Shown here: in pieces, positions 9,446 to 18,427 of the stretch | Layout of the letters: the number at the start of each line of letters is the position of its first letter | Position numbering within the stretch: the first letter of the stretch is position 1 | Assembly: GCA_025055285.1 (NCBI GenBank) | Contig: JANWXM010000025.1 | Coordinates: 1 to 48,238, forward strand | From: Saprospiraceae bacterium | GTDB lineage: Bacteria > Bacteroidota > Bacteroidia > Chitinophagales > Saprospiraceae | DNA length: 48,238 nucleotides | Direction of reading: 5' to 3' | The notes under the pieces: generated by a model | What the model saw: only the letters and a program-made list of their open reading frames with translations | Database searches by the model: none | Told to the model about the DNA's origin: nothing | Position numbers and translations under genes: made by a program

Positions 9446-10282
9446 ATGCCTATGAAAAAAGCTTTTCTGTTCATCTGCTTAGCAACAGTGCTCTTTGTAG
9501 CGTGTAAGTCAGACCAAAGCCAAACGAAAAGGGAACAAATTTCCGCCGCCTCCACGCAAGCAAGCCCATTTGTGTTAGCGGGTCAATGGATCGCGATGGA
9601 TTTTTGTGCCCGCGCCAATCAATATGGCTCTGTCCTTGGAGCTATGAACAACGCTCATGTTCCTTACGCCTATGCTTTCGAGTTTCTGCCCGATCTGGCC
9701 GATAGCGTCATTTGCTATGACGGCAATCGCTCCTGGAAACTCGCCGTCAAGTATAAGCGCGACACCTTGGAATTTCAAAACGCCTTTGAAGGCAAGTCTA
9801 TCTTTGCCATTTACCATTCTCAGGGCGAAAAAGACATGACGGTCTTCGATGGCACAAAGGGCCGCACCCGCATGGATCGCTACATTAAATCGAGCGCAAA
9901 CACTGCAGATGCGTTCGGAGCCTTTATGGTGGCCCTACACCACAATCTCTTTCAGGGACTGATGCTGCCCATCGGCAAAGGCACAAGCCGCGACTCTTTA
10001 CTCTTTACTCCAGGAGGGAGTATTCTGAAATGGAAGGAGTACGACACTTATCGAGTCTGTGTTACCGCTGACTGCTTAACCGCAAAAGAGCCCTATGATG
10101 TGATAATCCTGGCGAAATCCGACAAACCAAACAGCGAGAGGCGCTTTGCTTTTCGCTACAACGCCACCAACGATACACTCACGCTGTATCACCTCATTCC
10201 TAATCGCGCCGACGAAAAAGCTGCTCACGACATCGGTGGCGTAGCTTATCGCTTCCGGCGCATTCAACCTCAACAGCGTTGA
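9446..10282 (+). CDS. Putative lipoprotein of unknown function
   Basis: About 278 residues. The N-terminus MKKAFLFICLATVLFVAC is a lipoprotein signal peptide with the lipidated Cys at about residue 18 (counting from the alternative ATG at 9452). The mature part is beta-rich and not recognised; it has scattered Cys residues and many Tyr/Phe. A longer start at TTG 9428 is excluded by the overlapping -7 promoter element. The stop is followed one base later by the ribH ATG, so the two genes form an operon. Nothing in the sequence links the product to riboflavin. Confidence 0.75.
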   Translation: MPMKKAFLFICLATVLFVACKSDQSQTKREQISAASTQASPFVLAGQWIAMDFCARANQYGSVLGAMNNAHVPYAYAFEFLPDLADSVICYDGNRSWKLAVKYKRDTLEFQNAFEGKSIFAIYHSQGEKDMTVFDGTKGRTRMDRYIKSSANTADAFGAFMVALHHNLFQGLMLPIGKGTSRDSLLFTPGGSILKWKEYDTYRVCVTADCLTAKEPYDVIILAKSDKPNSERRFAFRYNATNDTLTLYHLIPNRADEKAAHDIGGVAYRFRRIQPQQR

Positions 10283-10283
10283 C

Positions 10284-10799
10284 ATGGCTTCAGCACTCCA
10301 AAATTTATCTCAATACGATGCTTCCACGGTACCGGATGCCGCTGAAATGACATTCGGCATCGTTGTGGCCGAGTGGAATGCGCACATCACGCATGCCCTG
10401 TATGAAGGCTGCTACGAGACGCTGCTCAAACACGGCGCGCGGCCTGAAAATATCCATACCGTGCAAGTGCCTGGCTCCTTCGAGCTCCCCGCGGGCGCCC
10501 GCATCGTGCACGGACAGAAAAACCCGGACGCCGTTATCTGTCTGGGCTGTGTCATCAAGGGCGAAACTAACCACAACGAGTACATCAACCAAGCCGTAGC
10601 CCACGGGTTGGTCAACCTCAGCATAGCCACCGGCAAGGCGTTCATCTTCGGCGTCCTGACCACCGACACCGAACAGCAAGCCCTCGACCGCGCCGGCGGC
10701 AAACACGGCAACAAAGGCGTAGAAGCCGCCATCGCCGCCATCCGCATGGCCGCCCTCAAACGCGACCTGTCGGCGCCGAAGAAGAAAATTGGGTTTTGA
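10284..10799 (+). CDS. ribH: 6,7-dimethyl-8-ribityllumazine synthase
   Basis: The 171-residue protein condenses 5-amino-6-ribitylaminouracil with 3,4-dihydroxy-2-butanone 4-phosphate in the next-to-last step of riboflavin synthesis. Family motifs are clear: GIVVAEWNAHIT near the N-terminus, VPGSFELP, and the substrate-binding segment CLGCVIKGETNHNEYI with the catalytic His. The last 21 codons (from 10734) plus 6 nt after the stop recur exactly at 15951-16022. No terminator follows this copy; a strong one follows the other copy. Confidence 0.97.
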   Translation: MASALQNLSQYDASTVPDAAEMTFGIVVAEWNAHITHALYEGCYETLLKHGARPENIHTVQVPGSFELPAGARIVHGQKNPDAVICLGCVIKGETNHNEYINQAVAHGLVNLSIATGKAFIFGVLTTDTEQQALDRAGGKHGNKGVEAAIAAIRMAALKRDLSAPKKKIGF

Positions 10800-10805
10800 A
10801 AGCAG
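10734..10805 (+). repeat. 72-bp direct repeat, left copy (inside ribH)
   Basis: It covers codons 151-171 of ribH, its stop and AAGCAG beyond. It is identical over 72 bp to 15951-16022; the bases on both sides differ. Confidence 0.95.
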
Positions 10806-10946
10806 GCAAAAATTTCCTCGCAGGACGTCTAATGCTTTGAGGCAAGGCAGTCTTTAATGGCACTTCGTTGTACGGAAAAATCTAGAGCATGGAGAAAGGC
10901 AGACTCGCTACGCCTGCTTAAAGGGAGCGCGCTGTGCAGATTATTA

Positions 10947-13466
10947 CTACCGCTTAACGATCTTCACTACAGTTGCCTTGCCATCGCCTGAGCGCACTTC
11001 AGCAAAGTACAGCCCAGACGCGCCATCTAAATGCCAGCGCAAGACTTGCGCAGCGCCAAAACGATGAGTGCTTACGGTTCGCCCAACAGCATTGCGCACG
11101 ATAACCTGTATGTCTGGGAACATTTGCCCTAAATCCACGAAAACTTCTCCGAAGGTAGGATTGGGATAACACTTGAGCGCCATGCCGAAATCACTCTCTG
11201 ACACGGAGACGCCCTGGCCGCTGAACAATCGCGCAATGCGGTTGCGACCAGTGCCATTGTAGCCGGTAAAACGCCCACCCGCCAGAATTTTGCCGTCGTG
11301 AGGCTGGCGTAGAAGATGATAGACGATATCATTGAAGCCCTGACCTGTGTTAAATGTAGGGTCTAATGTACCGTTGGGATTCAGGCGTGCGATACGCCTC
11401 ACCGGCGTACCGTTATACGACGTGAAATTGCCAGCAATGATAATCTTGCCGTCGGGTTCTACCACAATAGAAGTTGCCCCCATATTGAGACCACTGCCCA
11501 CCTGGAAGGTATTGTCCAACGTGCCATCGGCGTTCAGGCGGGCTAAGCGCGGCTGCGAAAGGTTGCCGTATTGAGTAAAATCACCGCTTATCAGGATCTT
11601 TCCATCGGGCTGCAAGGCCAACGCATACACAAGATCATTCGGACCGCCCGCAGGCGGAGAAAAAGTTTCGTCTAACGTGCCATTTTGATTCAGGCGAGCG
11701 ATGTAGTTGGCAGGCTTGCCATCGAATGAAGTAAAACTTCCTACAGCCAAAATCTTGCCGTCGGACTGCAACTCTGTAAGATATACCCCCCAACCACCGT
11801 CGAAGCCGCTTCCCGGGTTAAAAGTAAGGTCTAAAGTGCCATTGGAGTTCAAGCGCGCAATGCCTCGGCGTGGAACATTACCAAAAGCAAGAAACTCGCC
11901 ACCAGCAATAATTTTACCATCGGGTTGAAGGCTAATCGTGTGCACAAAATTTTCCCACTTAAAGCCCACGTCAAAGGTCGAGTCACGCGTACCATCGGCA
12001 TTGAGTCGCACAGTGTGCATGGCCAACTGAGGGCCATAAGAAAAGAAAGGGCCCGCCAAGAGAATTTTCCCATCGGGCTGTATGGCAATGCTTCGAGGCG
12101 ACAGATCGAACCCAGAGCCCACCACGTTTGAGCCGAAGGTCTCGTCTAAGGTTCCATCCGGGTTTAGACGAGCAATGCGAGACCGACGCTTGTCGTAAAA
12201 ATGACCAAAGCTGCCAACGACAACAATCTTACCGTCTGGCTGTATGGCCATGCGAAAAACGTCTGAGTCAAAGCCAATCGGCCGGTGCTGATATGACTCG
12301 TCCAAAGTACCGTTTGGATTTAGGCGAGCCAGCGTGCGCCGATAATATACTCCACCGTAATAAGAAAAATCGCCAGCGACCACAATCTTACCATCTTCCT
12401 GTAAGGCCATAGCCTGCACAGGCCCATTAAATTCTGCGTTAAAGTCAAATCCGCTGTCCAATGACCCATCGGCATTCAGGCGGGCAATGCGCCCCGTCGC
12501 TACCTGGCCGTCGTAAAGGTCAAAATCGCCACAAACAAGAATCTTTCCGTCCGGCTGAAGCGCAACTCCGAGAACATCGCGATTAAAGCCAGTGCCAGCC
12601 TTGAAGGTCTTATCTATAGTACCATCCGGGTTTAACCTACCAATGCTCTGTGCAAGGTCTGCGTAGATACGGCCTCCCACGATAATCTTACCGTCTGGCT
12701 GTAGGTCAATAGAATATACTACCCCAGAAAGGACCTTAGAAACGTGGAAAGTAGGATCCCACGCTCCATTAGGAAGTACGCGCCCTATTTGATCTACATT
12801 AACACCATTGTAAGAACTTATGAAACCTGCAATAATAAGACGCCCATCCGCTAACGGGCGCATAGCATAAATGCGCCCTGAAACTCCCGACCCGCTATCG
12901 AAAGCCATGTCCAACGAGCCATTCGGGTTCAACCGCGCTATGCGATGTGCCTTCATATTGGCTACCCGCAAAAAGTCTCCTGCAATAACGATCCGTCCGT
13001 TGGGCATTAGAGTGACCGCATCCACCGGCCCGTCTGGCCAGGTGGGTACGAAGGACTCGTCCAGGCTACCGTCAGGGTTCAGGCGAGTGATGTGCCGGCC
13101 TTTGGCTCCGTTATTTACTAAAAAGTTTCCGCCTAAGAGAATTTTTCCATCTGACTGACGGGCCAAGGCTCGGACTTCGCCACTAAGGACGCCTCCATGG
13201 GTAAAAGTCTTGTCCACAGTGCCGTCGGCGTGCAGCCGCAGTAACACACTGCGCAACTCGCCGTCGAAATGCGTAAATTCGCCGCCTACTAAAATTTTAC
13301 CATCCGGCAGGCGAAGCATGGTGCGGATTTTGGCCGGACTGAAGCCCTTACCCGCATCGAAACCCACATCCGCCGCGTTAAACGTCATATCTAAACTGCC
13401 GGGCTGCGCATACGCCACAGCACCAACTATCCATCCGAAGGCGAAAAGGAAGAAGATTTGCCTCAT
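10947..13466 (-). CDS. Delta-60 repeat beta-propeller protein with T9SS sorting domain
   Basis: An 839-residue secreted protein. The start at 13466 gives the signal peptide MRQIFFLFAFGWIVGAVAYA; the open frame reaches further up but overlaps the preceding gene. It carries about 14 tandem repeats of 50-60 residues of the form LQPDGKILVGGDF ... IARLNPDGTLDxxF, the delta-60 repeat, which is expected to fold as beta-propeller blades. The last 80 residues (CYPNPTFGEVFVDL ... LYFAEVRSGDGKATVVKIVKR) form a type A T9SS sorting domain, which directs export across the outer membrane. It is probably a surface protein; ligand unknown. It lies inside the inserted segment. Confidence 0.92.
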   Translation of the reverse strand: MRQIFFLFAFGWIVGAVAYAQPGSLDMTFNAADVGFDAGKGFSPAKIRTMLRLPDGKILVGGEFTHFDGELRSVLLRLHADGTVDKTFTHGGVLSGEVRALARQSDGKILLGGNFLVNNGAKGRHITRLNPDGSLDESFVPTWPDGPVDAVTLMPNGRIVIAGDFLRVANMKAHRIARLNPNGSLDMAFDSGSGVSGRIYAMRPLADGRLIIAGFISSYNGVNVDQIGRVLPNGAWDPTFHVSKVLSGVVYSIDLQPDGKIIVGGRIYADLAQSIGRLNPDGTIDKTFKAGTGFNRDVLGVALQPDGKILVCGDFDLYDGQVATGRIARLNADGSLDSGFDFNAEFNGPVQAMALQEDGKIVVAGDFSYYGGVYYRRTLARLNPNGTLDESYQHRPIGFDSDVFRMAIQPDGKIVVVGSFGHFYDKRRSRIARLNPDGTLDETFGSNVVGSGFDLSPRSIAIQPDGKILLAGPFFSYGPQLAMHTVRLNADGTRDSTFDVGFKWENFVHTISLQPDGKIIAGGEFLAFGNVPRRGIARLNSNGTLDLTFNPGSGFDGGWGVYLTELQSDGKILAVGSFTSFDGKPANYIARLNQNGTLDETFSPPAGGPNDLVYALALQPDGKILISGDFTQYGNLSQPRLARLNADGTLDNTFQVGSGLNMGATSIVVEPDGKIIIAGNFTSYNGTPVRRIARLNPNGTLDPTFNTGQGFNDIVYHLLRQPHDGKILAGGRFTGYNGTGRNRIARLFSGQGVSVSESDFGMALKCYPNPTFGEVFVDLGQMFPDIQVIVRNAVGRTVSTHRFGAAQVLRWHLDGASGLYFAEVRSGDGKATVVKIVKR

Positions 13467-13528
13467 TGCGTCATTTCTGTTTTTAAGACAATTAAGAATG
13501 ATGTGAAAGGGAGAGAGGCTATCACCTG

Positions 13529-15079
13529 TTATCGAGCCACGCTCACCCGACCTACCCCTATCAAAGCCGATGCCGACTCTACCCGAAGCGTGTAAAGCCC
13601 CAAAGGCAAACCAACTGTCGAAACCGACGTCTCCACAGCGCCCTCTGATACCGCCTGCATAAGTGCTACTCGGCCCAGGGCATCGCACACCACTATACGC
13701 GCACCTGCAGGCGCAGGCACAGCCCACCCTACGTGGAATGTTTCTCCCACTGGATTAGGCCACACCCGCAATACCTCCGAGCGCTCTCGAGGCTCGCTCT
13801 GCACACTTACCGGCGTATCTATTCCCAGAGTATCGCAGGGGCTATTAGGAAGATCGTATAGACGGTAGTTTGGAAAATACGGGATAGACGTTATAAGCCA
13901 CGTAGGTGGCGGAGGGTAGATGGCGCGCTGACGCACGTTACAGGCAACACCTTTCTCGTCTGGACGCTCAATAACATGGATGCAACTCGTATTGCAACAC
14001 ACATAGATTTTATTGTCTGGTCCACGCTCCATGCTAACGAAAACGACGGGAGTCCCCTGATTAAGAAATCCATCCCAAACGGCAACAGTATCTGCTGACG
14101 AAGAGATATCCGATGCCAACAGATCGTATTGAACAATCTTACGAAGGTCTTCCAGAATGACATACAAATATCGGCTGTTGGATGAAACTTCAACGTCAGG
14201 CCCTTGCCAGTACTGATATCGGAAAGGGGGTAGTACTTTTCGCGGATTGCTAATTAGCCCTGTGCATCGGTCGAAATCGTAAACAATAAATCCATAATAA
14301 TAGTGATAATGAATCATTTTGGAGCCATCGGGTGTAAAAATCAATATCTGTGCTCCGCCATAAAACAGCGAATCAACCAGCTCAAAGGCATTCTCCTGGG
14401 CCCATGGGCCAGATACACCTGCAGGCGTTAACAGAAACCGATACAAAACCGGGGTAGATGTCTTTGCTGTAGGGATTACTATCCACCAGTCGCGCCCGTT
14501 TCCGTGGCGCACGGCTGCTGCTGGTTCATAATAACCTCCTTTCAGTAAGGGCACATCCTTTTCCCTTACTTCACCCAGCCCGTCGGGAGTATTCATATCT
14601 ATCACCGTATGTAAGAATGATATGATAGATGGCGGCTCCACCGGAGGCATACCTGAATTAATATGAAAAAGATCATACAGAGTACCGCTGCCCGGGCGAG
14701 GCAAAGCAAAAGCGCCGTGATTGTATAGAAAAGAAGAAACAATCGGGTTACTGCACACTGACTGCCAATAGTACGTCGGAGGGCTGTTCAATGTGTCGCC
14801 ATTGCGCATAATTTTGCCAGAGGCATCATATACATGGCAGCCATTTGTATAAAAAACAAGACGACCTGCAGAGTCGCTCATAGAACACGTGAAACGTACA
14901 AAGGCGCCTTCCCATTCAGTGTGAGAAAAAACAGGCGCGCCCGTAGCAAAATCAATTACCCCAAGACGCACGAAGGGGTTTTCACTCTTTCCATGACCGT
15001 AAACCCAAACGTAATCGTGTTTTTGCGCCCAAGAAAAGAAGGTAAGAAAATACAGTGCCAATACTAAGATGCTCTTCAT
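13529..15079 (-). CDS. Secreted beta-propeller-like protein with T9SS sorting domain
   Basis: About 516 residues from ATG 15079 (an ATG at 15112 would add 11 residues before the signal peptide MKSILVLALYFLTFFSWAQ). The middle resembles YVTN/WD-type beta-propellers of Bacteroidota (GRLVFYTNGCHVYD, FTPDGSKMIHYHYY, GPDNKIYVCCNTS), a group in which such proteins are often near gliding or PKD-domain proteins. The tail (VWPNPVGETFHVGW ... GLYTLRVESASALIGVGRVSVAR) is a T9SS sorting domain. The next minus-strand gene begins 62 nt downstream. Exact function unknown. Confidence 0.85.
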   Translation of the reverse strand: MKSILVLALYFLTFFSWAQKHDYVWVYGHGKSENPFVRLGVIDFATGAPVFSHTEWEGAFVRFTCSMSDSAGRLVFYTNGCHVYDASGKIMRNGDTLNSPPTYYWQSVCSNPIVSSFLYNHGAFALPRPGSGTLYDLFHINSGMPPVEPPSIISFLHTVIDMNTPDGLGEVREKDVPLLKGGYYEPAAAVRHGNGRDWWIVIPTAKTSTPVLYRFLLTPAGVSGPWAQENAFELVDSLFYGGAQILIFTPDGSKMIHYHYYYGFIVYDFDRCTGLISNPRKVLPPFRYQYWQGPDVEVSSNSRYLYVILEDLRKIVQYDLLASDISSSADTVAVWDGFLNQGTPVVFVSMERGPDNKIYVCCNTSCIHVIERPDEKGVACNVRQRAIYPPPPTWLITSIPYFPNYRLYDLPNSPCDTLGIDTPVSVQSEPRERSEVLRVWPNPVGETFHVGWAVPAPAGARIVVCDALGRVALMQAVSEGAVETSVSTVGLPLGLYTLRVESASALIGVGRVSVAR

Positions 15080-15143
15080 ATTCGTCATCAAAATAATGCG
15101 GAGCCAGCGCAACCCTGCTCTGGCCCCGCAGATGTGTAATCAA

Positions 15144-15641
15144 TCAGGGTTTCATCATCACCAACTGTTGCCGACGCATTCCACGAACGTCCACGACTTG
15201 GATGAGATAGATTCCTTCTGTCCATCCCGAAGTGGATATTACAGGCGTCATTGTGTTGAAGGGCTGGTGAAACACTTCTCGACCAAGCATGTCTGTGACT
15301 CGTATCCTATAGGGCGGCTCTCCACCGAAAATGTCGAGCACAAGCCTATCGCGGGCAGGGTTGGGATAGATACTCATTGCCAATCCCTCGGCTGCGCCTG
15401 AAGACATTGTATCCGGCTCAGTAGAGCGCGGGGCTGTCTCGCATTCGTCTTGCTCCAGCCGCGGGTTGGAGACATCCACCGAGAAGTTACCGTCACCAAA
15501 CGTCCACTTTTCGTAGATGATGTTGCCTCCGGTATAGGTATTCTGGAATTGGATATCCGTTCCTCCGACTGCCGACCACGTGAAGCCGCATGGCAACTGT
15601 GCTATGGCGCGACTTTCAGCAGCATTACGATAGTAGCTATT
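15144..15641 (-). pseudogene. 5'-truncated remnant of a T9SS-secreted protein
   Basis: The frame is open from just after an in-frame TAA (15642-15644) to the stop at 15144, but it has no ATG and no signal peptide. It begins in mid-domain: PKD-like text (FTWSAVGGTDIQFQNTY, WTFGDGNFSVD) followed by a complete T9SS sorting domain (SIYPNPARDRLVLDIFG ... GIYLIQVVDVRGMRRQQLVMMKP). A sorting domain without an export signal cannot work, so this is the tail of a lost larger gene, cut about 310 bp from the right-hand 72-bp repeat. Confidence 0.75.
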
Positions 15642-15950
15642 TTAAGCGAAAACGAGAGCAGGTTGGCCGAATGCAACACCCACTTTGAAGTTCGGGAGAT
15701 TATTTGCCCCCCCAGCGATTTTGATAAACTGTTTCACAATCGGATATTTTTAAAAAATTTATGAATAATTTACAGTTTCTACATAAAAACCACTCGATGC
15801 CGCTACGCATCTCGCCTTTTGCAGCAGCAAATTTAAGCGTTACGTCTATAAAAAAAGCAAATACTTTTTACAAAAAGTGATGATTTTTTTAGCTGTCTTT
15901 TGAATCTAGAAATCTACGATTAGCGCCGTTTTGGGGGATTTCAACGGCCA

Positions 15951-16022
15951 GCCGCCATCCGCATGGCCGCCCTCAAACGCGACCTGTCGGCGCCGAAGAA
16001 GAAAATTGGGTTTTGAAAGCAG
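15951..16022 (+). repeat. 72-bp direct repeat, right copy (ribH 3' end without the gene)
   Basis: An exact copy of 10734-10805. The ribH frame and stop are kept, but nothing of ribH lies upstream. The likely native ribH terminator follows 12 nt later. Confidence 0.95.
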
Positions 16023-16034
16023 CTGCCCGAAAGG

Positions 16035-16076
16035 CCTTGAGGCGCCGAGCACACTCAGATGCTCTGCGCCTCAAGG
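16035..16076. terminator. Bidirectional terminator; probably the original ribH terminator
   Basis: CCTTGAGGCGC (16035-16045) pairs with GCGCCTCAAGG (16066-16076), and GAGCA pairs with TGCTC inside. On the plus strand a T-rich tail follows (TTCGTTTGTCTTCTTTT). It also serves the receptor gene that ends at 16103 on the minus strand. Confidence 0.75.
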
Positions 16077-16102
16077 TTCGTTTGTCTTCTTTTAGTGGCT
16101 AA

Positions 16103-18340
16103 CTACAGTCCGCTGGGCGAAAAGCGCACGCCTGCATACGCCACTTGCCCCATAATGGGCGCCCAGATTTGAGAGCCGTTGAAGAAGGGGCTGGTCGGCT
16201 CGTTAGCCGCGATGATGGCGTGGTGTTGTTGGAAGCCCGTCAGGTTTTCGCCGCCTACATAGACCTCCATGCGCCGCCAGGTGCGCGTGATCTGCAGGCT
16301 CCACAGGGCATAAGTGGGCGTTATCGGGGGAAAATCGTGCACCCATTCGTGCGGTATCTGGCTGTTGTCGGGCAGGCGCTGCGGGCCTACGACCTGCACG
16401 CGCGTGTTGAATATCCATTTTTTACCGGGCGTCGTGTAGTCTAAGGTAACCAAGCCGCGATGCTGGGCCACCAACGGCAGCAGGCGCAGCACGCCGTCGC
16501 TGAAGGTCGAGCGCGTATCCGTCCAGCGATAGGCTAAGCGCATGTCTAAGCCGTTCAGCGGCGTGTATTGCAGCATGGTCAGCAGATTGTTGGCGTAGGC
16601 CCGCCCAGGCGAATAGTAAAACGATACCTCGGTAGGCGATTGGTCCACGTCCACCACAATCTGGCGCGCAAAGTCGGTGCGGTACAGGTCCATGTTCAGG
16701 CTGGCTTTGCGGCCCGCTATCTTGAACTCGTGCGTCAGGTTGAGGCCGTAGTTCCAGGCCTCTTCGTGGCGCAGGTCGGGAGCAAAGCGCAGCGCGCGGT
16801 TGCTGGCCAGCAGGCTGATGTTCTCAGCCATCAGGTTGGGCGAGCGGTAGCCACGACCGGCAGAGAGGCGGACGACGGTCTCTGGGCTGAAGTTGTACTT
16901 CGCACTGGCGCGCGGGGTGATGAACCATCCGAAGCGGCTGTTCCAGTCTACGCGCCCTCCCAGCACGACGACGAGGTCGGGAATGCCCATGCGCAGGTTG
17001 GGGCGGCTGTACATATACTCGGCCATGACGCCCGGCGCCCATTCGATGCGGCTGAGGTCTTGCTCGTTGACGCGCTCGCGGATATCGTCGTACATGACCG
17101 ATGGCGCCAGCACGATCTGGTGATCTGTCGTGCTGATGATGGATTGATACAGCGTTTGCCAGTAGGCCGAGCGCTGTTCGGCAGCATAGCGGTTTGGGCC
17201 GAAGATGCCGCTGGCGCGATGCCAAGAGGCTGACATCACGTTACCTATTTGTCGGTAGGGTCGCCCGTTGAGGCCCTCCCTGCCAATTTTGCCCCACACC
17301 TCAAGGCGGTCGTTGTGCATCTCGACGCCGAAAAAGCCGGGCACGCCTTCAATCGAGCGGATCTGGCCGCCGCGACGATAGTCTGTCAGCGCCTGCACGT
17401 TGAGCTGGGCGCACATTTCCGGGCTTTCATAGAAGAGGCGGTACAGGCCATTCAGTTGCTGGCGATTGGGCGAGTCGTAAAAGTTGTCGCCATTCATGTC
17501 CCAGCGGTTGCGCACGATGCTGGCGTGTGTCAGCAGGCCGTGCGCCCATTTGCCCGGGCCGTGGCGGTTGAGGTGTACATTCAGCTCGCCGCGCCCTTCC
17601 GTGGAGGTGAAGGCATTGACAAACACCGGCTTGTCTTGCATGGGTTTAACCAAATCGGCATTGATCTGCCCGGTGATGCCGGCAAATCCCTGGCGTACGG
17701 AGCTGGCGCCTTTGGCGAGCTGGATGCCGTTGAGCCATGTGCCGGGCAGGTATTCAAACGCATAGGGCGTGGCAATGCCCTGAAGCGTCGGGCGATTTTC
17801 CAGCAGAAACTGGCTGTAAATGCCGCGCAGGCCGAGCATTTGGATTTCCTTGACGCCCGTTAGCGCATTGGAGTAGGTAACGTCGGCGGCCCCGTTGGTC
17901 TCAAAGCTCTCCGACAGGTTGCAGCAGGGCGCTTTTCGCAATTCGTTGCGTTCGATACGCTCCACATTGCGCGGGTCGAGCGTTGAGATGCGCGTGTCGA
18001 AGCGATGCTCCTGGATGGTTACCTCTCGCAGCTGGCGCGCGCCGCTGACCTCTATCCAGAGACTGTCTTCTTCGAGCAGTACCTGCACCTGCACGGGCTT
18101 GTAGCCCGGATACTGGATGAGCAGCGTGCTTTCGTGGCAGCGATGCGGCAGCCAGAAGCGGCCCAGCGTGTCGGTGAAAGTACCCGCCGTGGTATCGGCC
18201 CAGCGCACCGCCGCGCCGATGAGGGCCTCCGCCTGCTCATTCGTAACGATGCCGTAGAGCGTCGTTTTTTGGGAAAAAAGAACACCGCCCGGCCATACTA
18301 CCGCCAGAGCGCTTATGAGAACGAAAAACCGTTGTTTCAT
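16103..18340 (-). CDS. TonB-dependent outer-membrane receptor, probably for a metal
   Basis: 745 residues from ATG 18340 (signal peptide MKQRFFVLISALAVVWPGG...; an earlier ATG at 18391 precedes it). Residues about 25-100 are a CarboxypepD_reg-like domain (YGIVTNEQAEALIGAAVRW). The plug domain covers about 110-225 (APCCNLSESFETNGAADV, GLRGIYSQFLLENRP). A 22-strand-type barrel follows, ending in VRFSPSGL. The PCCNLSESFETN plug type is one I associate with Bacteroidota receptors next to copper/heavy-metal genes. The upstream HYC_CC_PP gene, 87 nt away on the same strand, fits that. The gene is GC-rich relative to the inserted segment beside it. Confidence 0.9.
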   Translation of the reverse strand: MKQRFFVLISALAVVWPGGVLFSQKTTLYGIVTNEQAEALIGAAVRWADTTAGTFTDTLGRFWLPHRCHESTLLIQYPGYKPVQVQVLLEEDSLWIEVSGARQLREVTIQEHRFDTRISTLDPRNVERIERNELRKAPCCNLSESFETNGAADVTYSNALTGVKEIQMLGLRGIYSQFLLENRPTLQGIATPYAFEYLPGTWLNGIQLAKGASSVRQGFAGITGQINADLVKPMQDKPVFVNAFTSTEGRGELNVHLNRHGPGKWAHGLLTHASIVRNRWDMNGDNFYDSPNRQQLNGLYRLFYESPEMCAQLNVQALTDYRRGGQIRSIEGVPGFFGVEMHNDRLEVWGKIGREGLNGRPYRQIGNVMSASWHRASGIFGPNRYAAEQRSAYWQTLYQSIISTTDHQIVLAPSVMYDDIRERVNEQDLSRIEWAPGVMAEYMYSRPNLRMGIPDLVVVLGGRVDWNSRFGWFITPRASAKYNFSPETVVRLSAGRGYRSPNLMAENISLLASNRALRFAPDLRHEEAWNYGLNLTHEFKIAGRKASLNMDLYRTDFARQIVVDVDQSPTEVSFYYSPGRAYANNLLTMLQYTPLNGLDMRLAYRWTDTRSTFSDGVLRLLPLVAQHRGLVTLDYTTPGKKWIFNTRVQVVGPQRLPDNSQIPHEWVHDFPPITPTYALWSLQITRTWRRMEVYVGGENLTGFQQHHAIIAANEPTSPFFNGSQIWAPIMGQVAYAGVRFSPSGL

Positions 18341-18427
18341 TGCTAAAATTCGTTTTTTATTGAAAAAAAATAAAATGAGGGCGCCGGTCAAACACCGACA
18401 CGAAGAAGCAATGGGAACAACGGTGGT

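Larger units (their letters stand above)
10806..16022. mobile_element. Probable inserted 5.2-kb segment flanked by ribH 3'-end repeats
   Basis: The segment lies between two exact copies of the last 72 bp of ribH. It holds minus-strand genes for T9SS-secreted proteins and a truncated fragment of another. Its base composition is lower in GC than ribH and the TonB receptor gene on either side. ribH's likely native terminator (16035-16076) follows the right-hand copy, so removing 10806-16022 would restore a normal ribH-terminator-receptor order. No integrase, transposase or terminal inverted repeat is visible. 10806-10946 and 15642-15950 show no gene. Confidence 0.6.

Noticed and set aside
10305-10706. 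Open frames antisense to ribH
   Set aside because: Shadows of a certain gene with high third-position GC.
10806-16022. Insertion sequence or prophage explanation for the inserted segment
   Set aside because: No transposase, integrase, terminal inverted repeats or phage genes; a 72-bp duplication is too long for an IS target repeat.
16568-17233. 221-codon open frame antisense to the TonB receptor
   Set aside because: It lies wholly inside a well-supported receptor gene in GC-rich DNA, where antisense frames stay open by chance; the product shows no domain.
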